Below are positions 1-7,317 of a stretch of DNA of 33,010 nt, piece after piece; position 1 is the stretch's first letter, and each line of letters opens with the position of its first letter. The DNA lies in the NCBI RefSeq assembly GCF_002412335.2, contig NZ_NXIB02000023.1:1-33010 (forward strand), given 5' to 3'. Under the pieces are notes generated by a model. That model saw only the letters and a program-made list of their open reading frames with translations, was not told the DNA's origin and did no database searches. The stretch comes from Tychonema bourrellyi FEM_GT703. GTDB lineage: Bacteria; Cyanobacteriota; Cyanobacteriia; Cyanobacteriales; Microcoleaceae. Made by a program: the position numbers and the translations under genes.

Positions 1-36
1 GTGACAGTGACAGTGGCAGTGGCAGTGGCAGTGGTA
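1..36 (+). repeat. Hexamer tandem repeat GTG(A/G)CA encoding the membrane segment
   Basis: Six 6-base units run from base 1 (two GTGACA, three GTGGCA, one GTGGTA) and encode alternating Val-Thr/Val-Ala in the predicted transmembrane helix of the CHAT protein. Unit gain or loss keeps frame and would only lengthen or shorten the helix. The array may extend upstream of the window. Confidence 0.8.
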
Positions 37-2190
37 CTACTGAGTTTTTATGTTGCTTGGCGTGCCTTAGCTGGAGATGAAAAACAGAACTTTGTCCGCA
101 AAATAGCCGTTTTCTTTGCCTCGACAGGTGGCACCAACTTTTGCAATGCCAATTTAACCGATGCAGACTTTACCGGAGCAACGCTCAAATGCACTAAATT
201 TACAGGTGCAAATCTCACTCGCACTCGCTTTTATGAAGCGAAAAAAATTCTCCTAGCTAGAGTTGGTAAATCCATCTTAGACCCCTTACCCATTCGTACT
301 TTACTTGTTACTGGCAATGGTCACAATAAATCCTATCTTAATGCAAATCTCAGAGGAGCAAACTTGATAGGTGCAGACCTCAGCGGTGCTAATCTTAAAG
401 GAGCAAATATAACTGATGCCACTTTCCAAGGAGCGAATTTAGAAACGGCAAATTTAACCCTCACTGAAGCAATTGGTACTGACTTTACCAGTGCCCAAAT
501 GACAGGTGCTTGTGTGGAAGCCTGGAATATTAGTAACACGAAACTGGATAATGTCGATTGTCGATTTATTTATCTTTTAGAATATCCCAAACCCGGAACC
601 GATGATCGCGAACGCCGTCCTAGCAGTGGCGACTTTGACCCCGGAGAATTTACCAAACTATTCCAAGAAGTTCTCACGACTGTTGACTTAATTTTCCGCA
701 ACGGCGTTGACTGGAAAGCCTTTACCGCCGCCTTCCAAAAAGTGCAAGTTGAGAATGAAGACACCGAACTCACTATCCAAAGTATTGAAAACAAAGGTGA
801 TGGAGTTGTTGTTATCAGAGTCAGCGTTCCTCCCGATACCAATAAAGCAAAGATTCACAGCGAATTCACCCAAAATTATGACCGGGCGCTGAAAGCCATA
901 GAGGAAAAATATCAATCCAAAATTGAAAGTAAAGATGAACAAATTACCCTTTATCGCCAGCAGTTAGAAGACTCTCGCCAGCGGGAAATTCGGCAAAATT
1001 CCAATATGGAAAAAATCATTGATATCCTAGCTAATACAGCCGCCAATGTTCCCGTTAACGAACGGGAAGTTAAAGCTATAGCCGATCGCCAAACAGCAGT
1101 TAATTTAGTTATCCTCACACTGGGAACTGGCGATTTTAATCAAGGATTTCCCTCTGTAAATGCTCAAATTTGGACTGAGGGTGAAAGATTGCCAATTCAA
1201 CCAAATCCTGGTGAATTGCTGCCAGCACCAGAAATAGTTGAATTTTATCATCTTTGGCAGTCAGAATATAACCGTTTTATAGATCCTCTAAAATCTAGCC
1301 GAATGGATAAAATACAAATTTATGTAACCAATGTTTCTAAAGTAGACATTGATAAATTAGCTGAAGAGTTAGAGGAAAAACTAAATAAATGGCTCAATGC
1401 CGAGCAATTTCTGGCAATTGATAGAATCTTGCGCGAGAGATTCAACCGTTCTGACGAAATTCAGGTAATCATCCAATCTGAAAATATTGATGTGCGCCGA
1501 CTTCCTTGGCATCTGTGGGATTTTCTCAAGCCTTATCGCAAAGCTGAAATTGCTTTAAGTTCACCTTTTTATGACCGAACTTTAAAAACTGCTGTCACTA
1601 GAAACAGAATCAGAATTTTATCAATTTTGGGTGATGATCAAGGAATTGATATCGACAAAGACAGACAGTTACTCGCCAAAATTGATGCAGAAACCGCCTT
1701 TCTTGTCAAGCCTAACCGCCAAGAATTAAATGAACAATTGTGGTCAGAACAAGGCTGGGATATTCTCTGTTTTTCCGGTCACAGTTCTAGCGAAATGGAT
1801 GGTAGCAACGGTTGGATTTATATTAATGATACCGATAAATTAACCATTCCTGACTTAAAAAATGCTCTCAGCACAGCCATTGAAAGGGGTTTGCAGATAG
1901 CGATTTTCAATTCTTGCGATGGTTTAGGATTAGCCAATCAACTCGCATCTTTACACATTCCCCAAATTATTGTTATGCGGGAACCAGTACCCGATAAAGT
2001 CGCACAGGAATTTTTAAAACACTTCCTCACCGCTTTTGCAAGTGGTAAATCTTTCTATTTATCGGTGCGAGAAGCGCGGGAGAAATTGCAATCTTTAGAA
2101 GAAGATTTTCCCTGTGCATCTTGGTTGCCAGTTATTTGCCAAAACCCGGCTGAAATTCCGCCTACTTGGGATTCATTACACCATACCTAA
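1..2190 (+). CDS. Membrane-anchored pentapeptide-repeat protein with C-terminal CHAT (caspase-like) protease domain, possibly 5'-truncated by the window
   Basis: The reading frame is open from base 1, so the GTG there may not be the true start. Residues 2-22 are a Val/Ala/Leu-rich membrane segment. Pentapeptide repeats of A(D/N)LXX type occupy about residues 45-75 and 113-180, the usual sign of a right-handed beta-helix. A charged, probably coiled-coil stretch lies around 285-340. From about 360 the sequence matches the region preceding CHAT domains in cyanobacteria (LPWHLWDF, AEIALSSP). The catalytic pair is visible: His594 in FSGHSS and Cys639 in FNSCDG. CHAT proteins are caspase/separase-related cysteine proteases. 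The anchor suggests a membrane-tethered effector, with the beta-helix as an interaction platform. Substrate and trigger are unknown. The next gene converges on it across a foldback repeat, so it is probably not in an operon downstream. Confidence 0.85.
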   Translation: MTVTVAVAVAVVLLSFYVAWRALAGDEKQNFVRKIAVFFASTGGTNFCNANLTDADFTGATLKCTKFTGANLTRTRFYEAKKILLARVGKSILDPLPIRTLLVTGNGHNKSYLNANLRGANLIGADLSGANLKGANITDATFQGANLETANLTLTEAIGTDFTSAQMTGACVEAWNISNTKLDNVDCRFIYLLEYPKPGTDDRERRPSSGDFDPGEFTKLFQEVLTTVDLIFRNGVDWKAFTAAFQKVQVENEDTELTIQSIENKGDGVVVIRVSVPPDTNKAKIHSEFTQNYDRALKAIEEKYQSKIESKDEQITLYRQQLEDSRQREIRQNSNMEKIIDILANTAANVPVNEREVKAIADRQTAVNLVILTLGTGDFNQGFPSVNAQIWTEGERLPIQPNPGELLPAPEIVEFYHLWQSEYNRFIDPLKSSRMDKIQIYVTNVSKVDIDKLAEELEEKLNKWLNAEQFLAIDRILRERFNRSDEIQVIIQSENIDVRRLPWHLWDFLKPYRKAEIALSSPFYDRTLKTAVTRNRIRILSILGDDQGIDIDKDRQLLAKIDAETAFLVKPNRQELNEQLWSEQGWDILCFSGHSSSEMDGSNGWIYINDTDKLTIPDLKNALSTAIERGLQIAIFNSCDGLGLANQLASLHIPQIIVMREPVPDKVAQEFLKHFLTAFASGKSFYLSVREAREKLQSLEEDFPCASWLPVICQNPAEIPPTWDSLHHT

Positions 2191-2247
2191 ACCCCCAAAA
2201 ACAATTGGCCTCAAGAATAGTAGATATTCCTGAATGGGCGGCTGATT

Positions 2248-2386
2248 ATATAGCAATCCTAAATCATTCATGAGGATTTGTAGGGGTAGTGCTACCCCTA
2301 CTCCCCGTGCCTACCCCTATCTATCGGGCAACCACGGGGCCAAGAGCCCCTACAATAATTATGCAAATCATTTAGGATTGCTATAT
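2248..2386. repeat. 139-bp foldback element (MITE-like) with 17-bp perfect terminal inverted repeats
   Basis: Bases 2248-2264 and 2370-2386 are perfect 17-base inverted repeats (ATATAGCAATCCTAAAT and its complement). Nested inside are a 10-bp hairpin (2280-2289 with 2292-2301), a CCCCGTG/CACGGGG pair (2303-2309 with 2333-2339) and a GTAGGGG/CCCCTAC pair (2280-2286 with 2347-2353). There is no coding capacity. It lies between the convergent ends of the CHAT and DUF1995 genes. The transcript could act as a bidirectional terminator, but there is no T-run typical of intrinsic terminators. Confidence 0.75.
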
Positions 2387-2405
2387 TGTGTTTCTGCAAA
2401 CGATG

Positions 2406-3152
2406 TCACTGAGTCAAAGCTTTGAGAAATGTCTGCAATTCTGCCATAAAACCTTTCTTTTTTAGCGGTTTTGCAGGCGCCGTGGAATCTGGATCGGCGG
2501 TTCCCAAGGCTTTAGCTAAAATCCGCTCTAAATCGTCTCCTACGGGTTTTTGGGCCGTTTCGGAAATTAGTTCGTATTCGTCGTTTGTTTCTAGCCAAAC
2601 TTGCCAGGGTTGAGGGTAGCAACGGAATAGCGCTGCATCTTCTAGGGGTCTGATATAGTAGCAGGATTCGATTTTGTTCAGGAATCGATCGCGCAATTGG
2701 CGGCCAGCATAGCCTATACCTATAGTAGCAACATCTTCCAGCCGGGGGTTGAGTATAATTACTGGGCGATCGCCCGCAGCGATGTACAGTCTTTCGACTT
2801 GAGCAACTTCCACCGCTGCGGGATTGATCAACAAAAAAAGTTGGTCATCCGGTTCTATTTTATCTTCAACGGGGGTGCGGCTACTGCCCAAATCTGTCAC
2901 TTTAAACAGTGTTTTTCCCCAGTCGCGGCGTGCGAGGGCGGCTGCACCGGTATCGGGAAATAAGACTTTGACACCGGAGTAGATTTGTTCAAATTCTGGG
3001 AGGAATTGTTCGGCGATAGACTGTGCTTGGAGGGCGATTTCTGGGAATACTAATTCTACTTGCAGTAGAGTTTTGCCGTCTGAGAGAGCGGCGGCGGTTG
3101 CAATGCGGGATTGGGCGATCGCCTCGTTGAGATCCTGTGGCAGTTCGGTCAT
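2406..3152 (-). CDS. DUF1995 family protein (LPA3-like)
   Basis: This 248-residue protein matches the DUF1995 family of cyanobacteria and plastids: N-terminal LPQDLNEAIAQS, the LVFPE strand, the VKVLFPDTGAAALARRDWG segment, and a C-terminal block around YYIRPLEDAALFRCYP. The plant member LPA3 is linked to photosystem II assembly; whether this protein has that role is inference. No signal peptide or membrane segment is seen, so it should be soluble. The Pro/Lys-rich stretch near residues 222-233 is a linker before a short C-terminal helix. It is the last of three same-strand genes, 46 bases after the cyclase-family gene, so co-transcription is possible. Confidence 0.75.
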   Translation of the reverse strand: MTELPQDLNEAIAQSRIATAAALSDGKTLLQVELVFPEIALQAQSIAEQFLPEFEQIYSGVKVLFPDTGAAALARRDWGKTLFKVTDLGSSRTPVEDKIEPDDQLFLLINPAAVEVAQVERLYIAAGDRPVIILNPRLEDVATIGIGYAGRQLRDRFLNKIESCYYIRPLEDAALFRCYPQPWQVWLETNDEYELISETAQKPVGDDLERILAKALGTADPDSTAPAKPLKKKGFMAELQTFLKALTQ

Positions 3153-3198
3153 TAATCTGATTTTTTTACTGAAATTCTATCAATCTAATTTTACAGCA

Positions 3199-3930
3199 TT
3201 AAGCCACAAAAGCTAACACCGATACCGGGGAGCCGGAACCTCCTAAAAGTCGCAAAATTCCGATAACTAAAGTGATGTCGGCGGCTGGTAACTGGTCGAG
3301 ATTAGCCAGATTTTCCAGGACGATTCCCTGATGTTCTAACACCTGTTTGTTGACAGCGAAACTTTCATCTTGTCCCGAATCTACTCCGTGAGTATCGGTG
3401 CCAACTCCTGCTATTAACCGTTTTTCTAGCAAAAATTGAGTTACTGCTTCGCCAAATCCGGGAAAGTGGCAAATCCCGTCATTATCTCGATTAAAAAAAC
3501 TTTTTTCATTCTCCCATTTTTCCTGCCATCCGGTATATAATATAATTAGATTTCCTGGTTCTATAAATCGGTGTTGCTGTTCCCAATTTAATACATCGTC
3601 GATTGTTAAAGTGTAGTCTGGGTTGGCAAGACTTTGGTCGCGAATGTCGATCGCAATTGCCGGCACAACTAGGGACTGCGGGGGATAATTATCAATACTC
3701 GCGCCTCCTGAATCAAAGCTGTTGGGTGCATTGATGTGAGTCCCAGTGTGTTCACCCATCGAGAATTTCCGCAGGAAATACCCGGATGTTTCTATTTGAG
3801 CTACTGTTTCAAATTCTACCGGAGGATCTCCGGGCCAAATTGGAATATTTGGGTGGATTTTATGGGTTAAATCTACAATTTTGCTGTAGGCGATCGTTTT
3901 GAGATTATTTGAATTTAATTGGTTTGTCAT
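3199..3930 (-). CDS. Cyclase-family (kynurenine formamidase-like) putative metal-dependent hydrolase
   Basis: The 243-residue protein has the order typical of the Cyclase family (PF04199): VDLTHKIHPNIPIWPGDPP near residues 19-37, HTGTHINAP at 61-69, a TGWQ strand, GTDTHGVDSG, and IVLENLANLDQLP near the end. Characterised members hydrolyse N-formylkynurenine or related amides using metal ions bound by HxxxHxD plus a later His and Glu. Here His61 and His65 are kept, but the Asp position is Asn67. The later His position, by my alignment, is Asn (in AVNKQVL), while the Glu in LEN is kept. Metal binding may therefore differ and the substrate cannot be named. It is cytoplasmic, with no signal sequence. 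It sits between the DUF1995 and acyl-CoA dehydrogenase genes on the same strand. Confidence 0.75.
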   Translation of the reverse strand: MTNQLNSNNLKTIAYSKIVDLTHKIHPNIPIWPGDPPVEFETVAQIETSGYFLRKFSMGEHTGTHINAPNSFDSGGASIDNYPPQSLVVPAIAIDIRDQSLANPDYTLTIDDVLNWEQQHRFIEPGNLIILYTGWQEKWENEKSFFNRDNDGICHFPGFGEAVTQFLLEKRLIAGVGTDTHGVDSGQDESFAVNKQVLEHQGIVLENLANLDQLPAADITLVIGILRLLGGSGSPVSVLAFVA

Positions 3931-3976
3931 CAGGTAAAATGTATCTATTATTTATCAAACACAGTTTATTCAATTC

Positions 3977-4011
3977 TAAAATCTAAAATCTAAAATCTAC
4001 AATCTAAAATT
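3977..4011. repeat. Heptanucleotide tandem repeat (TAAAATC, 5 units) overlapping the acyl-CoA dehydrogenase stop
   Basis: Three TAAAATC units are followed by TACAATC and TAAAATT. The TAG stop of the minus-strand dehydrogenase (complement of 4004-4006) lies inside the tract, so the last units double as the end of the gene. Confidence 0.8.
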
Positions 4012-5089
4012 CGATTAGTCGATCGAGCGTTGCAGCCATCACATCTTTTGTTTGCCCCGAAACAGTATACACCAAAGCTTCTCGATAAACCCTCCCCGCT
4101 GGGTGCATTTGGCCGTTAGCAGCACCGCTGGAAACTACCACCGCCGCGTGTCCACAGCGCACCGCTAAATCAATGGCTTGAGCTCGCAGCGCTAGTTTTT
4201 CGGCTGTGGAGCTATACTGAGATTGTGGGAAATTCTGTTTTAGGCGATCGAGCTGATTTTCGAGTCTTTGACAAGCATCCGCGATCGAATCTGAATTTTT
4301 AGCCTCAGCTACCGCTTCAATTATATCCAATCCGGCTCGAATGCAACCAAAAGTAGCTGGTACAAAATTCAGTACATTTTTGCGATCGTTTTCCACAATC
4401 CAGTCTTTGGGTTTAACTGAAATTATTTGCGATTCATCCAACCACCAATTCGTTAGATTTACCGTCACAGTATTAGTCGAATTCATCGCAATTAATGGCA
4501 TAATTTCGCCACAGGCAATTATACCAGATTCTGATGCAATATTAGCCAATGGTAGCAAACCAAAAACAGCGCGATCGTCAGGAAGTACAGCAGCAACAAT
4601 AAACTTGTGAAACAATCCAAAACCTGTTACCCAAGGAACTTGCCCCGACAGTAAATACCCATCTTTTGCGGGTGTTGCGGTGACAGCAGGATTGCCCGTT
4701 AGCGAAGCCCTCGAAGAGGATCGCCTTAAATGCGAAAACCCAACGCCCAATCGCAACTCTCCAAGAGCGATCGCACACAGGCATCTACTTTTTAGCAGTT
4801 CATTATCGCTGTTAGCAAGCATCGAAGTTGCGCTGTGGTGTTGAGTTTGCAGAAAACCTAAAGCACCAGAATACCGCGCTGTCAATTCCTGATATTCATA
4901 AAAACTTTCTGCATCCATATCAACACCGCCCCATTTTTGGGGAACTCGCAAAGCTAAAAGCGATCTTTCTTCTAATCCTACAAATGCTTTTTTCAGCGCT
5001 TCGGAGTCGCTGTCAATAAGTTCAGCATTGGCTGCAACGGAGTTTTTTAGGTACGTTTCTGTGCTATTGAGAATATCTGAGAAATCCAT
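4004..5089 (-). CDS. Acyl-CoA dehydrogenase family flavoprotein
   Basis: Starting at the ATG complementary to 5087-5089 (MDFSDILNS) the protein is 361 residues; a TTG three codons earlier also keeps frame but is less likely. The helical N-terminus with ALRVPQKWGGVDMDAESFYEYQELTARY is typical of the family. It is followed by the flavin/substrate-binding beta domain (GYLLSGQVPWVTG) and a C-terminal helical bundle with RCGHAAVVVSSGAANG and REALVYTVSGQT. The family oxidises acyl thioesters with FAD; the actual substrate here is unknown. I could not identify the catalytic Glu with confidence. An apparent 8-codon insertion of repeat DNA lies between SHLRR and GNPAV (see separate entry). The 3' end overlaps a heptad repeat. 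No clear Shine-Dalgarno is visible. Confidence 0.8.
   Translation of the reverse strand: MDFSDILNSTETYLKNSVAANAELIDSDSEALKKAFVGLEERSLLALRVPQKWGGVDMDAESFYEYQELTARYSGALGFLQTQHHSATSMLANSDNELLKSRCLCAIALGELRLGVGFSHLRRSSSRASLTGNPAVTATPAKDGYLLSGQVPWVTGFGLFHKFIVAAVLPDDRAVFGLLPLANIASESGIIACGEIMPLIAMNSTNTVTVNLTNWWLDESQIISVKPKDWIVENDRKNVLNFVPATFGCIRAGLDIIEAVAEAKNSDSIADACQRLENQLDRLKQNFPQSQYSSTAEKLALRAQAIDLAVRCGHAAVVVSSGAANGQMHPAGRVYREALVYTVSGQTKDVMAATLDRLIEF
4695..4725. repeat. Short interspersed insert in frame within the acyl-CoA dehydrogenase gene
   Basis: Bases 4697-4720 encode SSSRASLT between SHLRR and GNPAV. The DNA (AGCGAAGCCC, then TCGAAGAGGATCGCC) resembles small partly palindromic elements common in cyanobacterial genomes. 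It is 24 bases long, so the frame is kept. The flanking protein reads smoothly as ...SHLRR/GNPAV... without it. Element identity rests on recollection of such repeats, not on a search. Confidence 0.5.
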
Positions 5090-5100
5090 TTTTTGCAAAA

Positions 5101-5150
5101 GGAAGAAGAAAGTTTGGCAACGGATTATGTGACGGATTTAAGGGATGTTA
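5101..5150 (+). repeat. Dispersed repeat, copy A (CGGAT-type 9-mer family)
   Basis: A GGAAGAAGAAAG lead is followed by GGCAACGGATTATG, GACGGATTTAAG and GGATGTTA. The same order (purine-rich GGAAG block, GGCAGCGGATTTTG, then repeats of TAACGGATG) recurs at 22880-22940, 25453-25500, 30878-31003 and 31364-31461. This copy lies just upstream of the acyl-CoA dehydrogenase start and could sit in its 5' untranslated region. Confidence 0.7.
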
Positions 5151-5360
5151 GAAAGAATGGGAGAATGGGAGAGTGGGAGAGTAGGAGAGAGGGAGAAGGG
5201 GAGAATGGGAGAGTGGGAGAAAAGGGAGAATGGGAGAAAAGGGAGGAGAATGGGAGAGTGGGAGAGTAGGAGAGAGGGAGAAGGGGAGAATGGGAGAAAA
5301 GGGAGAATGGGAGAGTGGGAGAAAAGGGAGAATGGGAGAGTGGAGAAAAGGGAGAGACAG
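5150..5360. repeat. Purine-only minisatellite (GGGAGAATGGGAGAGT units)
   Basis: About 210 bases consist almost entirely of purines on the plus strand, built from GGGAGAAT, GGGAGAGT, AGGAGAGA and GGGAGAAAA units in irregular order. A longer unit appears duplicated: the block around 5157-5210 and the block around 5249-5300 are nearly the same. Open frames here on both strands are low-complexity and are not credited as genes. With the next repeat it fills most of the gene-free stretch 5090-5448. Confidence 0.85.
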
Positions 5361-5365
5361 CTACC

Positions 5366-5456
5366 AATGCCCTATGCCCTATGCCCTATGCCCTATCCCC
5401 AATTCCCAATGCCCTATTCCCAATTCCCAATGCCCTATGCCCTATTCCCTATTCCC
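5366..5456. repeat. Heptanucleotide tandem tract (CCCTATG / CCCAATT variants)
   Basis: About 13 consecutive 7-base units are seen, CCCTATG, CCCAATG, CCCTATT and CCCAATT, as in the short tandemly repeated repetitive sequences known from filamentous cyanobacteria. The last unit supplies the TAG stop codon (complement of 5449-5451) of the cytidylyltransferase gene. Confidence 0.85.
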
Positions 5457-6225
5457 AAACTTTCCAAGGAGCTTCTCCCCGATCCCAAAGTTCATTTAAA
5501 TACTTGTATTCTCGAAAAGTATCCATCGCAAAAAAGAAGCCATTGTGACGGTAAGCCATCAACTCTCCATCTGCCGCCAAACGCTGCATCGGCTCCTGTT
5601 CTAAGATACAATCATCTCCCCCCAAATATTCAAATACCCGACGGTTAAATACCATATATCCAACACTAATCCAGCCATCTATTTGAGGTTTTTCACTAAA
5701 TTCTAGTACGCGCCCTTGACTATCTACATCTAAAATTCCAAAGCGAGAAATCGGACGAAACGTCGTCACAGTTGCCAGCTTACCATGAGCTTTATGGAAA
5801 GCGAGTAATTCTGCAACATTTACATCAGCAACTCCATCGCCATATGTTACCATGAAATTATCGCGATCGATATATTTTTCGATCCGTTTTACCCGCCCTC
5901 CCGTCATACTTGCCAAGCCAGTTTCTGCCAGGGTAACATTAAATTTTTGTTCTCGATATTCCTCCTGATAAGTGATACTATTTTTGCGACCTAGGCAGAT
6001 AGTAAAGTCATTGTTCATGGCTTCATAATTGAGGAAATATTCTTTAATCATGTTACCGCGATAACCCAAGCACACAATAAAGTCTTGGAAGTTGTAGTGT
6101 GCATATATCTTCATGATGTGCCAAAGAATCGGATACCCGCCCACATCAACTAAGGGTTTGGGACGAAATTCTGTTTCTTCTCTGAGACGAGTACCAAGAC
6201 CGCCCGCTAGGATAACTACTTGCAT
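5449..6225 (-). CDS. rfbF: Glucose-1-phosphate cytidylyltransferase
   Basis: The 258-residue protein makes CDP-glucose from CTP and glucose 1-phosphate, the first step toward CDP-linked 3,6-dideoxyhexoses and some other CDP-sugars. The nucleotidyltransferase signature VILAGGLGTRLREETEFRPKP begins at residue 4. Family blocks follow: GGYPILWHIMKIYAHY, VTYGDGVADVN, SRFGILDVDSQGRVLEFSEKP and the C-terminal FFFAMDTFREYKYLNELW. Length is normal for RfbF. Downstream pathway genes such as CDP-glucose 4,6-dehydratase are not adjacent, so the product presumably feeds a pathway encoded elsewhere. The stop codon lies within a heptad repeat. The start ATG has no obvious Shine-Dalgarno. It is divergent from the RNase toxin gene across a 170-bp AT-rich region. 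Confidence 0.93.
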   Translation of the reverse strand: MQVVILAGGLGTRLREETEFRPKPLVDVGGYPILWHIMKIYAHYNFQDFIVCLGYRGNMIKEYFLNYEAMNNDFTICLGRKNSITYQEEYREQKFNVTLAETGLASMTGGRVKRIEKYIDRDNFMVTYGDGVADVNVAELLAFHKAHGKLATVTTFRPISRFGILDVDSQGRVLEFSEKPQIDGWISVGYMVFNRRVFEYLGGDDCILEQEPMQRLAADGELMAYRHNGFFFAMDTFREYKYLNELWDRGEAPWKVWE

Positions 6226-6395
6226 TTTTTCAAATTTTTAAAGATAATCAACTAACTTAGCATCAATCACTCGTCATTTTGTCTAAGAATTATTAACATA
6301 TTCTCATAGTTAGTTAAGCTTTGTAAATAAATTCAATCTAAGAATTTTTTAAATAGACACAGCTATACTGAATATAAGAAAGATATCAAACCCTC

Positions 6396-6926
6396 ATGAA
6401 AACTCAACTCGATCGCTGGAAAAAGTTTTTAGGTATCCTGTGCGCGATTGCCTCAATAATAGTCTTATTTCAATCGGCAATAACTCCTGTTTCTGCCCAG
6501 CAGATTGTAAGTATACCTGGACAAACCACCGTAGCTTTTGCACCGGGCATACCAGGTGGCGGATTAGACTTTCACGAAGCAGCAGGAGGACACACTTTAG
6601 AGAAACACGTTGGTAAAACAGAAGCAGAACTCGCACAGCGACTCGCCAGCGATCAGAGAATTTCTGCCGCATCTTCCTTTACCTATCGTTCCGTCGCCGA
6701 ATCCGCGATTGCGGAAGCAATGGAAGAGAAGAAAAGTGCGATCGACTCCTGGGTAAAAAAGGGAACCAATCGTTATACGATCAAATACGATACCCATAAA
6801 GTAATTGGCATTACTCTCAGACGCGGTGCCTCTAAAGCAACTTCCACATCTCGCCTGAAAATCATCCTTCAGCGTAGCACCAAGTTATCTCCCGGATACT
6901 TTATTTTGACAGCTTATCCCGAATGA
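6396..6926 (+). CDS. Secreted RNase A-like toxin (CdiA-CT RNase A superfamily domain) with its own Sec signal peptide
   Basis: Residues 1-34 form a signal peptide: basic start, hydrophobic core LGILCAIASIIVLF, likely cleavage after PVSA. The rest matches the bacterial RNase A-type domain first defined in the CdiA C-terminus of Yersinia kristensenii: GGHTLEKHVGKTEAEL at 64-79, an Ala-rich helix 95-112, and C-terminal YFILTAYPE. As I recall, the catalytic set in that protein is His175, Arg186, Thr276 and Tyr278. Here His71, Arg82, Thr172 and Tyr174 reproduce the same spacings (11 and 2). The predicted action is RNA cleavage in a target cell. It is free-standing, not fused to a CdiA or Rhs stalk. 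The stop codon overlaps the start of the immunity gene. TATACT at 6364-6369 is a possible -10 box; no convincing -35 was found. Confidence 0.82.
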   Translation: MKTQLDRWKKFLGILCAIASIIVLFQSAITPVSAQQIVSIPGQTTVAFAPGIPGGGLDFHEAAGGHTLEKHVGKTEAELAQRLASDQRISAASSFTYRSVAESAIAEAMEEKKSAIDSWVKKGTNRYTIKYDTHKVIGITLRRGASKATSTSRLKIILQRSTKLSPGYFILTAYPE

Positions 6927-7225
6927 ACAATCAATTTCCTAATTTAACCCAATTTTTCAGTTCCTACTTTCATCAAGACTGGCCACTAGAAGCCAGCAAT
7001 GCTAGCGAAGTAGTCAAAAATTACCGCCATAGCGAATCGCCCGAAAGTGTTGAAGCTGCATTAGCAGAACTCAATAAACTGCTAGAAATGTCCATCGCCC
7101 CAGCCGATTTAGAAACATTTATTCTGGAGGAATTGGGGTGTTACTACAACCCCGAAGCCGATAATCAAACAGTCACAGAGTGGTTGCAATCGGTGCAACA
7201 TTATTTGAAAAATTTAGCCAATTAG
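6923..7225 (+). CDS. CdiI-type immunity protein for the RNase A-like toxin
   Basis: A 100-residue acidic, mostly helical cytoplasmic protein. FPNLTQFFSSYFHQDWPLE at residues 5-23 and the closing VTEWLQSVQHYL match the contact-dependent inhibition immunity family that commonly partners RNase A-like CdiA toxins. Its ATG overlaps the toxin stop in an ATGA junction (6923-6926), so translation is probably coupled and the toxin is not made without its antidote. It has no signal peptide, so it would protect the producer's cytosol. The family assignment is by motif memory. The overlap is seen directly and independently supports the pairing. Confidence 0.8.
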   Translation: MNNQFPNLTQFFSSYFHQDWPLEASNASEVVKNYRHSESPESVEAALAELNKLLEMSIAPADLETFILEELGCYYNPEADNQTVTEWLQSVQHYLKNLAN

Positions 7226-7236
7226 TCAGTAGTTAT

Positions 7237-7312
7237 TGGTGATTGGTTATTGGTTATTAATTACTTGTTGGTGACAATAATTAATAACCAATGCCCAAGG
7301 CCCAAGGCCCAT
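7237..7312. repeat. Heptad repeats and a perfect 14-bp inverted repeat between convergent genes
   Basis: Heptads (TGATTGG, TTATTGG, then CCAATGC, CCAAGGC, CCAAGGC) fill the gap between the immunity gene and the glycosidase gene. Bases 7250-7263 (TTGGTTATTAATTA) pair perfectly with 7278-7291 around a 14-base loop. The hairpin could end transcription in both directions, though it is AT-rich and lacks a clean T-run. Confidence 0.65.
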
Positions 7313-7317
7313 AAATA

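Noticed and set aside
570..942. Minus-strand and alternate-frame open frames under the CHAT gene
   Set aside because: They are shadows of the long pentapeptide/CHAT frame with no start signals or domains.
5125..5648. Several overlapping open frames on both strands across the purine tract (one plus-strand frame of 167 codons)
   Set aside because: They translate the minisatellite and heptads into low-complexity protein and the longest runs over the rfbF 3' end; there is no domain, ribosome-binding site or normal composition.
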